NCBI GenBank assembly: GCA_030447125.1
Contig: JAUJLZ010000068.1
Coordinates: 1-8,146, forward strand
DNA length: 8,146 bases
Direction: 5' to 3'
From: Acidimicrobiales bacterium
GTDB lineage: Bacteria > Actinomycetota > Acidimicrobiia > Acidimicrobiales > CADCSY01
This document shows, in pieces, positions 1 to 6,178 of the stretch. The position numbers were made by a program, and so were the translations under genes. How positions within the stretch are numbered: position 1 is the stretch's first letter; each line of letters starts with the position of its first letter. Under the pieces are notes generated by a model. The model worked only from the letters and a program-made list of their open reading frames with translations. It was not told the DNA's origin and did no database searches.

Positions 1-647
1 ACCTCGTAGGGGAAGCGGGCGGCGAAGGGGACGAAGGCGATGAAGGCGTCGTTGCGAGCGACCAGGCGCAGCCCGTCGGAGCGCTCCTGGGCCACCACGT
101 CGCACATCAGGCAGGTCCCGTGCTCCTCGAGGTGGCGACGGGCCCGGGCCAGCTCGCGCGCCGGCACCGGCGGGATCTCGGGGTACCCGTAGATCTGGCC
201 GTGGGGATGGTGCAGGGTGACGCCCACCACCTCGCCCCGGTTCTCGAACACGAAGACGTAGGCGATGTCGTCGCGCCGCCCCAGATCGGCGTAGCGCGCC
301 GCCCACACGTCGACCAGGAGCCGGAGGCGGGTGCGGCCCAGTGACGCCAGGCTGGCGTGGTGGTCGTCGGAGTAGACGACGACCTCGGTGGCGCCGGCGG
401 CCAGGCGTACCTCGTGGATGCCGAAGCCAGCCACGTCGGGCGGGGGCGGGTGGGCGACCATCGACGGGAAGCGGTTGTCGAACACGGCGACGTCGAACGA
501 CGGCCAGGGGATCTCCGTAGGTGCGGCCGGGTCCGTCGTGGGGCACAGCGGGCACTGGTCCGAGGGCGGCAGGAAGGTCCGGTGCTGGCGGTGGGTGGCG
601 AAGGTGACCCACTCACCGGTCAGGGGGTCGCGGCGGCGCTCGCTCAC
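1..647 (-). CDS. galT: Galactose-1-phosphate uridylyltransferase, N-terminal part (3' end outside window)
   Basis: GalT swaps UMP between UDP-glucose and galactose-1-phosphate, giving UDP-galactose and glucose-1-phosphate (Leloir pathway, cytoplasm). About 215 residues are present, out of roughly 330-350 usual for the family. Visible: the N-terminal zinc pair CPLC (C32, C35), the DNRFPS nucleotide-binding stretch (residues 57-62), H96 in SDDHH aligning with the third zinc ligand (E. coli H115), and the catalytic HPHGQ at 147-151, in which H149 is the expected uridylylated nucleophile and H147 the last zinc ligand. A second CxxC (C179, C182) opens the C-terminal half. The GTG start forms a GTGA overlap with the stop of the GH2 gene, and no strong Shine-Dalgarno is seen, so translation is probably coupled. 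It would supply UDP-Gal to the mutase encoded two genes upstream. Identity is firm; only the end is missing. Confidence 0.95.
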   Translation of the reverse strand, partial: MSERRRDPLTGEWVTFATHRQHRTFLPPSDQCPLCPTTDPAAPTEIPWPSFDVAVFDNRFPSMVAHPPPPDVAGFGIHEVRLAAGATEVVVYSDDHHASLASLGRTRLRLLVDVWAARYADLGRRDDIAYVFVFENRGEVVGVTLHHPHGQIYGYPEIPPVPARELARARRHLEEHGTCLMCDVVAQERSDGLRLVARNDAFIAFVPFAARFPYE

Positions 648-3460
648 CGGGCCGCCGCCCAGCGGTGGGTGTAACGAGCAACCCGGCGCCCGTCGGCGAG
701 GCTGTCCTCCTCCACCTCGAGCATCGGCCGGGGCACCGCCGCCCAGCGCACCAGGTCGGCCAACAGGGCCCGGGCGGCGGCGTCGCCTCCTGCTGCTGGG
801 CCGCACAGCCGGTACTGGCAGAAGACGAGACGACCGGCACCCACCTGATGGGTGCCCACCACCGTGCCCGTCAAGGCCTCGGGGACGGGCTTGAAGGCGA
901 TCACCACCGGGGTGTCGGGAAAGGGCGCACCATCGATGTCGAGCACCACGCTGCGGGCCTGCACGGTGGAGTCCTCGGCCACCAACACGTTGCGCCGGGA
1001 CAGCGAGGCGATGGCCCCACTGTCGGTGGTGAAGTGGAAGACCGACGAGCCCCACACCGTCTCCACCGCCTGCAACGTCAACGGGATCGGGTAGTGCTGC
1101 GACGCGGCGACTTCTTGGGCCAGCACCACGACGGTGCCCGCCCCGTCCAGGCAGGTCTGGACCTGTTGGCCGACCTCGGGACCGAGCTCCCCCTCGCCCA
1201 CCACCAGGGGGCCGACGTCTCCGATCACCGTGCCCAGTGCCTCCAGCACGGATCGTGTCGACGGCGAGGACGTGGCCAGGCGAACCTCGATGCCCGCGGC
1301 CGAGGGCGCCGAGACCACGTGCAGCGGATAGCGGTTCTCGCCCACCAGGCGGCCGCCCGAGCGCAGGCGCAGCACGAGGTCGTGGGATCCGGGCACGTCC
1401 GATGCCCGCACCGCCACCTGGGCGACCGGGGTGGCCCGATACCCGGCGATCACCGGGAGGCGAACGGCCCAGGCCGACTCGCCGAAGCGAGCAGAAGCCT
1501 CCTCGCCGTCCAGCGCCGACGTGTCCCACTCGAGCAGCTGGTCCATCTCGAGGGGAGGACCGGTACCGCCGAAGCGGGCCTCGATCTCCACATCGCGGAG
1601 GGCGTCGCCGTCGTTGGCGACGGACAGGGGTGCGAGCACCATGGATCCGGCCACCACCACCAGGCTGTCGAGGGCCAGGATGGGCAGCACCACCTGGTTC
1701 ACCCGGGCCATCTCGGCCACCGCCATGGCCTTGGGCTCCCGGTGGAGGTCGAGCAGTCCGTTCAACTCGTGGGGCACGTCGGTCAGCTCGGTGAGGCAGT
1801 ACCCGCCGATGTGGTCGTGGCGGCGGAAGACCTCGGCTTGGAGGCGGTCGGAGAGACCCTGGTAGCGCTGCGTCTCGCTGACGAAGCGGGCGATGGAGGC
1901 GGGCCAGCGGGTGGCGGCCAGGCCCCGAGCGTAGATGGCCCGGGTGTCCCAGAACGGGGGGTCGTCCAGCTCGGGCATCCCGGGCAGCCCCCAGTCGCCG
2001 AACTCGGTCACGAGCAGGGGACGGCCCAGGTCGCGCCAGGACGTGCAGGAGGCCTCGATCTTGTCCAGGTAGTCGCCGTGGAGGCGCCCGTACCAGTGGG
2101 CGGTGAGGATGTCGCCGGCGAAGACGTGCTCGGGATCGGGCTCCACCCAGTCGTTCTCGATGAGCGGCCGGGTGGGGTCACAGGCGCGAGCGGCGGCCAC
2201 CAGCGCCCGCACGAAGCGCTCGTAGCCGGCCCAGGTCCGGACTTCGGGCCGGTAGAGGCCCACCTCGTTCATGACCGACCACACGATCACGCTCGGGTGG
2301 TTGCGGTCGCGCTCGATCTGCTGGCGCACGGCCTGCACGGCCCGGGTGCCCACCAGTGACTCCCCCTCGGCGGCCAGTTCCTCGTGGGCGATGGGCTCGG
2401 CCACGGGGATGTCGCAGTGCAACAGCATGCCCAGCTCGTCACAGACGTCGAGGTAGGTGGGATCGAAGGCCTTGATGTGCAGCCGCAAGGTGTTGAAGCC
2501 CATGGCTTGGGCGGCCCGAACCTCAGCCTCGATCTCGGCCCTGGTGCCCTCGGCGTAGAGCCGAGAAGCGGTGAAGCCCTGTACCAACACGCTCTTCATC
2601 CGGTAGGGCTGGCCGTTGAGCAGGAGCCGCGTGCCGTCGACGCGCACCGTCCGCAGCCCGAAGCGCACCGTGCGGGCATCGCTGACCGTTCCGTCGACGA
2701 CCACGTCGGCCACCGCCGCGTGGAGGTGGGGCTGGGCCGGGCTCCAGCGCCGGGCCCGGCTCTCACCCAAGACCACGGCGGCGATGGCGTGCGTGTCGGG
2801 ATCGACCACCAGCGACGCGCCACCGAGGCGACCCACCGCCCGTACCGCCACCTCGGCTCGCTGGGGTGCGGCGCTGCGGTTGCTGACGGTGACGTGGATG
2901 CGCAGATCGTCGGGGTCGCCGTTGACGAACACGTGATGGAGGACCACCGGCCCGTGACGGCGCAGGACGACCGACTGCCAGATCCCCCCGTAGGTCATGT
3001 AGAGGCTGGGCCGGCTCGGGAAGACGTTGTTGGCCCACCCCTGCTTGCCATGGGCCAGACGCAGGTGCTCGGGGTCGTCGACCCCCGGGTCGAGGACCCG
3101 CACGATGAGCTCGTTGCGTCCCGCCTGTAGGGCCCCGGTCGGGTCCAGGGTGAAGGGGGTGAAGGCGTTGTCGTGGCCTCCGATGGGCCGTCCGTTGAGC
3201 CACACCTCGGCCAGGTCCATCACCGCGCCGAAGCGCAGGCTCCACCAGCCCTCGGCGTCGTCGAGCGTGAAGCACCGCCGGTACCAGGCCTCGCCGTCGA
3301 GCTCCAGGCGACCCTGGGCCTCCCACAGGCCGGGCACCGAGATGGGCTCGGGCTCACCGTCGAGATCGGCGAGCGAGCGAGCTTTTGGGAAGAACTCCCA
3401 GGTACCGTCGAGCGAGGCCCGGCCGTGCTCGTCGAGCGCCAGGCGGCCCGCCGCCGTCAC
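644..3460 (-). CDS. Glycoside hydrolase family 2 protein with extra C-terminal domain
   Basis: A 938-residue GH2 enzyme; the family cleaves beta-galactosides, beta-mannosides, beta-glucuronides and, in some members, beta-galactofuranosides by a retaining mechanism. Domain order: jelly-roll sugar-binding domain (about 15-170, with LDGTWEF, VWLNG and GGIWQ typical of GH2), immunoglobulin-like domain (about 172-270), TIM barrel (about 275-615, with GFNTLRLH at 321-328). The acid/base is E399 in VMNE after RNHPSVIVW, and the nucleophile is E486 in LLVTEF. After these come a beta-rich stretch (about 620-735) and a roughly 200-residue alpha/beta region ending in GAGRLVFCQYRL, which resembles the amidotransferase-like trimerisation domains of some galactosidases. 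No signal peptide or membrane segment is seen, so it is probably cytoplasmic. I chose the GTG that makes a 4-base GTGA overlap with the mutase stop. An ATG at 3502 would add 14 arginine-rich residues unlike a GH2 N-terminus. The family is certain; the substrate is not visible, but the context favours a galactoside or galactofuranoside. Confidence 0.9.
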   Translation of the reverse strand: MTAAGRLALDEHGRASLDGTWEFFPKARSLADLDGEPEPISVPGLWEAQGRLELDGEAWYRRCFTLDDAEGWWSLRFGAVMDLAEVWLNGRPIGGHDNAFTPFTLDPTGALQAGRNELIVRVLDPGVDDPEHLRLAHGKQGWANNVFPSRPSLYMTYGGIWQSVVLRRHGPVVLHHVFVNGDPDDLRIHVTVSNRSAAPQRAEVAVRAVGRLGGASLVVDPDTHAIAAVVLGESRARRWSPAQPHLHAAVADVVVDGTVSDARTVRFGLRTVRVDGTRLLLNGQPYRMKSVLVQGFTASRLYAEGTRAEIEAEVRAAQAMGFNTLRLHIKAFDPTYLDVCDELGMLLHCDIPVAEPIAHEELAAEGESLVGTRAVQAVRQQIERDRNHPSVIVWSVMNEVGLYRPEVRTWAGYERFVRALVAAARACDPTRPLIENDWVEPDPEHVFAGDILTAHWYGRLHGDYLDKIEASCTSWRDLGRPLLVTEFGDWGLPGMPELDDPPFWDTRAIYARGLAATRWPASIARFVSETQRYQGLSDRLQAEVFRRHDHIGGYCLTELTDVPHELNGLLDLHREPKAMAVAEMARVNQVVLPILALDSLVVVAGSMVLAPLSVANDGDALRDVEIEARFGGTGPPLEMDQLLEWDTSALDGEEASARFGESAWAVRLPVIAGYRATPVAQVAVRASDVPGSHDLVLRLRSGGRLVGENRYPLHVVSAPSAAGIEVRLATSSPSTRSVLEALGTVIGDVGPLVVGEGELGPEVGQQVQTCLDGAGTVVVLAQEVAASQHYPIPLTLQAVETVWGSSVFHFTTDSGAIASLSRRNVLVAEDSTVQARSVVLDIDGAPFPDTPVVIAFKPVPEALTGTVVGTHQVGAGRLVFCQYRLCGPAAGGDAAARALLADLVRWAAVPRPMLEVEEDSLADGRRVARYTHRWAAAR

Positions 3461-4866
3461 CGGATGCCGTCGCCCGCGTCTCCTTCCCCCCGGGCGATCC
3501 ATACCGTCTCAGGATCGCCCAAAAGGACCTGGTTCACGAACTCCACACCCTGCATGGCCGAGTGGTCCATGTTGCCGATCTCATAGAGCCAGGCGCCGAA
3601 GCGGCCCCGGGACCAGATGTCCTGGGACCGCAGCCAGGGCTGGATGGTGCCCAGGCTGGCGTCGCGGGTCACCGAGGGCACGGGATAGCTCATATCCGGC
3701 GAGCACAGCCACGTGGTCACCACCCGTTGGCGGTCGTCCTCCTCCATGAGACCGGTGGCCACCAGCCCGTCGATGACCCGGTCGACGATCGTGGTCGGGT
3801 CCTCCGGCTTGTGGGTCGACTGCGACGTCTCGGTGAGGAGCAGGGTCTGGCCGGGGCGGGGGGTGATGTAGGGCGAGTAGTTGGAGAGGTAGGTCACCCG
3901 GTAGAAGGGGACCTCCGGCTCGGGGAAGTAGATCCAGTTCTTGGTGGTGTCGGCCTGGCGGTCGATGCCGACGCCCACGATGTGGCTCCCGCTCCAGTGG
4001 AGCCCGTCCACGGCTCGGCGCACCGCGTCGGGAACGCTCTCGGTGCAGCCGATCAAGCGGTTCAGCGGCATGGTCGAAAGCAGCACGTCATAGGGCCAGA
4101 CCCGCCCGTCGGCCGTGCGCACCTCCTTGGCCGCCGGGTCGACCGAGGCCACCGGCGTCTCCAGCTCCAGGTGGTCCTCCACGAAGCGGCGCATCCCGTC
4201 GTAGAGGAAGCCGGTGCCGCCCCGCAGCGGGTACCTGAAGGTGTTGTTGGGGCCCCACGACACCTGGTCCTCCCCCAGGATGACGTTGCGCAGGATCGTC
4301 TCGGCGTCGACCACCGAGACCCGCTCGCCGATCCACACGAAGTTCATGAGCTCGGCGGGGGTGGCCCACACCTTGAAGTTGTAGGGGATCATGAAGTGCC
4401 GGGCGATGCCCGGCCCCATCACCGCGTCCACCCACTCACGGAAGTTGGTGGGATGGTGCTCCTGGCGCTGGGTGTGGATCAGGCCGCTCACGCAGTCGAA
4501 CACCGTCTGGGGGTCGAGGTCGCGGATGTTGTTCTGGAACGGGTAGGGGATGAAGCGGTCCTCCATCCACACCCAGGCCTCGCGCTGCAGCTCGGTGAAG
4601 TCGTCGCCCATGAGCTTGGCCACGAGCTGGTCGTAGTAGTCGTAGTGGCTGAACATGACGTGGCCGCCGATGTCGTAGGTGAAGCCGGCCTGGTCGGTGA
4701 ACGAGGTGGCCAGCCCCCCCACGTAGTCGTTGGCCTCGAGGATGACCCAGTCCTCATGTCCCAGCTCCTGCAGGCGGTAGCCGGCACCGAGGCCTGTGGG
4801 GCCGGCACCGATGATGACGATGCGGGGCTCGGTCGTGGTCGGGTCGTCGGTCGCGTCGTCGCCCAT
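3457..4866 (-). CDS. glf: Eukaryotic-type UDP-galactopyranose mutase (FAD flavoenzyme)
   Basis: Interconverts UDP-galactopyranose and UDP-galactofuranose using reduced FAD. The 469-residue protein follows the Aspergillus fumigatus mutase as I remember it, rather than the roughly 370-residue bacterial Glf. Matching motifs in order: dinucleotide-binding GAGPTGLGA (20-28), GGHVMFSHY (67-75, H69 over the flavin), YPFQNNI (108-114), PYNFKVWA (161-168), GERV with R182, WGPN (N207), RGGTG (215-219), IYFPE (Y313), PFYR (R323, expected diphosphate contact), SNYSPY (Y330), Y394, DIWSRGRFG (416-424) and YEIGNMDHS (428-436). These cover the known substrate tyrosines and both diphosphate arginines. The start ATG overlaps the glycosyltransferase stop by one base (TGATG), with AGGA seven bases upstream; the stop overlaps the GH2 start. 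No transmembrane segment is seen, so it acts in the cytosol. A related amine-oxidase-like flavoprotein is a less likely alternative, since the substrate residues are retained. The gene symbol is by function only. Confidence 0.88.
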   Translation of the reverse strand: MGDDATDDPTTTEPRIVIIGAGPTGLGAGYRLQELGHEDWVILEANDYVGGLATSFTDQAGFTYDIGGHVMFSHYDYYDQLVAKLMGDDFTELQREAWVWMEDRFIPYPFQNNIRDLDPQTVFDCVSGLIHTQRQEHHPTNFREWVDAVMGPGIARHFMIPYNFKVWATPAELMNFVWIGERVSVVDAETILRNVILGEDQVSWGPNNTFRYPLRGGTGFLYDGMRRFVEDHLELETPVASVDPAAKEVRTADGRVWPYDVLLSTMPLNRLIGCTESVPDAVRRAVDGLHWSGSHIVGVGIDRQADTTKNWIYFPEPEVPFYRVTYLSNYSPYITPRPGQTLLLTETSQSTHKPEDPTTIVDRVIDGLVATGLMEEDDRQRVVTTWLCSPDMSYPVPSVTRDASLGTIQPWLRSQDIWSRGRFGAWLYEIGNMDHSAMQGVEFVNQVLLGDPETVWIARGEGDAGDGIR

Positions 4867-5999
4867 CAGGCCGTCCTGTTGGCGGCGGTGGCCATGGCCA
4901 GGTTGGCCCGGGTCGAACCGGCCAGCACCATCATGTCGACCATGCGCCCAGCGATGCCGTCCCAGTGGTGGTGGTCCAGCGCCGCTGCCACCCGCTCGGC
5001 CCATCCCTCGGGTCGTTCGTGGAGCACCCGCCGGCAGGCCTGGGCGAAGCCCGGGGCGTCGTCGGGGAGCTCGACCACGGCGGCGTGGTCGGCCACCACG
5101 TCGGGCACCTTGGTGCTGACCACCGGCAGTCCGGCGGCCAGGTACTCGAGGGTCTTGGTGGGGCTGATCGAGCGGGTGGCCTCGTTGAGGGCGAAGGGCA
5201 TGAGGGCGACGTCGAAGCCGGCCATGACGCCCGGCAGCTCGTCGTAGGCCCGCGACCCCAGGTAGGTCAGGTTCGGTGCCTGGGGGAGGCGGGCGGGGTC
5301 GACCTTGGTCACCGGCCCCACCATGTGGATGTCCCAGTCAGCCAGCTCGGCGGCCAGGCCGGCGACGAGCTCGAGGTCGAGGCGCTCGTCGATCACCCCG
5401 ACGTAACCGGCCACCGGCCGGGAGGAGGCTCCTCGGGCCCGCCGGGCATCGATGGCCGGCGCGTAGTGGTCGGGGCTCACCCCGCTCGGGAAGCAGTGGC
5501 TGGCCTCGGGGCGGCGTTCCACCACACTGCGGTGCAGGGAGCGGCCCCCGCTGAAGACCATGTCGGCCTCGCGCAGGGCCTGGCGCTGGCGCAGCACGAG
5601 GGCGGGGTGGGCGAAGCGAAAGGCGGCCAAGTCGTCCATCACGTCGTAGACCAGCAGTGACGGGCGCAGCGCCCGGGCCAACCCGAGGGCCATCGGCGTG
5701 TACATCCACACGGTCCGCTCATCCGCGGCGCCGGCGACCCTGCTCAGGGCCCGGGCATAGTGGCTGCTCGCCTCGTCTTCGAACCCTTCTACCTCGCCCG
5801 CCACCTCGAGCCAGACCCGAGTGACGTGCTCGTGGTCCTCGAAGCGGACGACTGGCTCGGCTGTGCCGGCCACGGTGACAGGTTCCTCGACGAACCAGGT
5901 GCGGTCGTGGCCGGCGGACAACCGGGAGATCAGCTGCTGGGGTCGCTGCCAGACGAAGGTCCAGCGGAGATGGGACAACACGACGAGCTCAGACGACAT
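4866..5999 (-). CDS. GT-B glycosyltransferase (GT4-like, TuaH-like)
   Basis: A 377-residue transferase that moves a sugar from a nucleotide donor to a glycan or small acceptor in the cytoplasm. The N-terminal half opens with the LSHLRWTFVWQRPQQL signature (8-23) of TuaH-like, GT4-type enzymes, followed by YDVMDD (118-123). The C-terminal donor-binding half has the Rossmann start VAGYVGVIDERLD (196-208), DIHMVGP (223-229) and the donor loop SPTKTLEYLAAGLPVVS (279-295), where E285 is the expected nucleotide-sugar contact. No membrane segments are seen. I start at the ATG with AAGGA five bases upstream; an in-frame GTG at 6080 would add 27 unstructured residues without a ribosome site. It is the first gene after the 179-base gap and overlaps the mutase start by one base, so the two are coupled. 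That pairing makes UDP-Galf a plausible donor, but donor and acceptor cannot be read from the sequence. Confidence 0.87.
   Translation of the reverse strand: MSSELVVLSHLRWTFVWQRPQQLISRLSAGHDRTWFVEEPVTVAGTAEPVVRFEDHEHVTRVWLEVAGEVEGFEDEASSHYARALSRVAGAADERTVWMYTPMALGLARALRPSLLVYDVMDDLAAFRFAHPALVLRQRQALREADMVFSGGRSLHRSVVERRPEASHCFPSGVSPDHYAPAIDARRARGASSRPVAGYVGVIDERLDLELVAGLAAELADWDIHMVGPVTKVDPARLPQAPNLTYLGSRAYDELPGVMAGFDVALMPFALNEATRSISPTKTLEYLAAGLPVVSTKVPDVVADHAAVVELPDDAPGFAQACRRVLHERPEGWAERVAAALDHHHWDGIAGRMVDMMVLAGSTRANLAMATAANRTA
4874..4877 (-). promoter_or_regulatory. Ribosome binding site of the mutase gene
   Basis: AGGA lies seven bases before the ATG at 4866, inside the last codons of the glycosyltransferase gene. 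It supports this ATG over the in-frame upstream ATG at 5004, whose extra 46 residues are low-complexity shadow sequence. Confidence 0.55.
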
Positions 6000-6004
6000 T
6001 GGGA

Positions 6005-6009
6005 TCCTT
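6005..6009 (-). promoter_or_regulatory. Ribosome binding site of the glycosyltransferase gene
   Basis: AAGGA stands five bases before the ATG at 5999 and decides that start over the upstream in-frame GTG at 6080. Confidence 0.6.
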
Positions 6010-6030
6010 CGTTTCGGTGTAAGTTGCTGG

Positions 6031-6047
6031 GCCTCCTGGCTGGAGGC
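6031..6047 (-). promoter_or_regulatory. Leader hairpin containing AGGAGG
   Basis: A perfect six-base inverted repeat, GCCTCC/GGAGGC with a five-base loop, ends 31 bases before the glycosyltransferase start. In the transcript the 3' arm carries AGGAGG, a full Shine-Dalgarno-like string, paired into the stem, with no start codon at useful distance. It may be a leader structure influencing translation or mRNA stability, or a chance pairing in GC-rich DNA. No U-tract follows, so it is not an intrinsic terminator. Confidence 0.3.
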
Positions 6048-6122
6048 GCTGGTGCTGTTTCCCCGGTGACATGCGCACACACCTGAGAGAGGGCGCGGGT
6101 ACGCGCATCAGGGAAGGAAAAG

Positions 6123-6149
6123 GCATTACCCCGGCGAGGAGCTTGTCAA
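6123..6149 (-). promoter_or_regulatory. Candidate sigma-70-type promoter for the glycosyltransferase-mutase-GH2-galT operon
   Basis: A perfect TTGACA (-35, 6149-6144) is followed after 15 bases by TAATGC (-10-like, 6128-6123). The spacing is shorter than the usual 17 and the -10 lacks the final T, so this is tentative. It is well placed: 30 bases past the GH43 stop and roughly 120 bases before the glycosyltransferase ATG, leaving a long 5' leader. Confidence 0.3.
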
Positions 6150-6152
6150 GCT
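6140..6152. repeat. Perfect 13-base palindrome, possible operator
   Basis: AGCTTGTCAAGCT is a perfect inverted repeat (six-base arms around one central base) that fully contains the candidate TTGACA -35 box. A dimeric repressor bound here would block RNA polymerase. An A/T-containing perfect palindrome is uncommon in such GC-rich DNA, but there is only one copy in the gap and no regulator gene nearby. Confidence 0.35.
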
Positions 6153-6178
6153 TGCCCGCGAAGGCCCTGGGTCCGTGG

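Larger units (their letters stand above)
6000..6178 (-). other. Intergenic region between the GH43 and glycosyltransferase genes
   Basis: This 179-base gap is the only one of note in the window and probably separates two transcription units. On the minus strand it holds, in order, a palindrome with TTGACA, a pyrimidine-rich run (CTTTTCCTTCCC at about 6112-6123), a GCGCG/CGCGC hairpin with a four-base loop (6093-6106), the GCCTCC/GGAGGC hairpin, and the ribosome site. No strong GC stem followed by a T-run is seen, so I find no convincing intrinsic terminator for the GH43 gene. No open reading frame with coding character is present. Confidence 0.6.

Noticed and set aside
107..616. 169-codon minus-strand frame at the start of the window
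   Set aside because: It is an Arg/Ser/Pro/Thr-rich shifted frame of galT. The frame running from GTG at 647 contains CPLC and HPHGQ.
665..2359. 564-codon open frame on the plus strand, antisense to the GH2 gene
   Set aside because: Its translation is rich in His, Gly, Val and Arg with no domain pattern, as expected opposite a high-GC gene. The minus strand encodes a complete GH2 protein with catalytic residues.
3461..3502. Upstream ATG start for the GH2 gene at 3502
   Set aside because: It would add an Arg/Gly-rich 14-residue stretch and overlap the mutase by 46 bases. The GTG at 3460 gives a standard GTGA junction and a normal GH2 N-terminus.
3385..5247. 620-codon open frame on the plus strand across the mutase and glycosyltransferase genes
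   Set aside because: It spans two clear minus-strand genes and shows only low-complexity His/Val/Gly/Asp-rich sequence, so it is a GC-bias shadow.
6000..6080. Extended N-terminus of the glycosyltransferase from GTG at 6080
   Set aside because: The added residues lie over the leader hairpin and have no family resemblance. The ATG at 5999 has AAGGA at the right distance and starts right at the conserved first strand.
6071..6108. ATGCGC/GCGCAT inverted repeat with a 26-base spacer
   Set aside because: The arms are short, the spacer is long, and such pairs are frequent by chance in GC-rich DNA. No T-run follows, so it is not a terminator.
6112..6152. Intrinsic terminator after the GH43 gene formed by the AGCTT/AAGCT arms and the downstream pyrimidine run
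   Set aside because: The stem is only about five base pairs with a three-base loop, and the T-rich run starts about 20 bases later and is interrupted by C, so it is not convincing.
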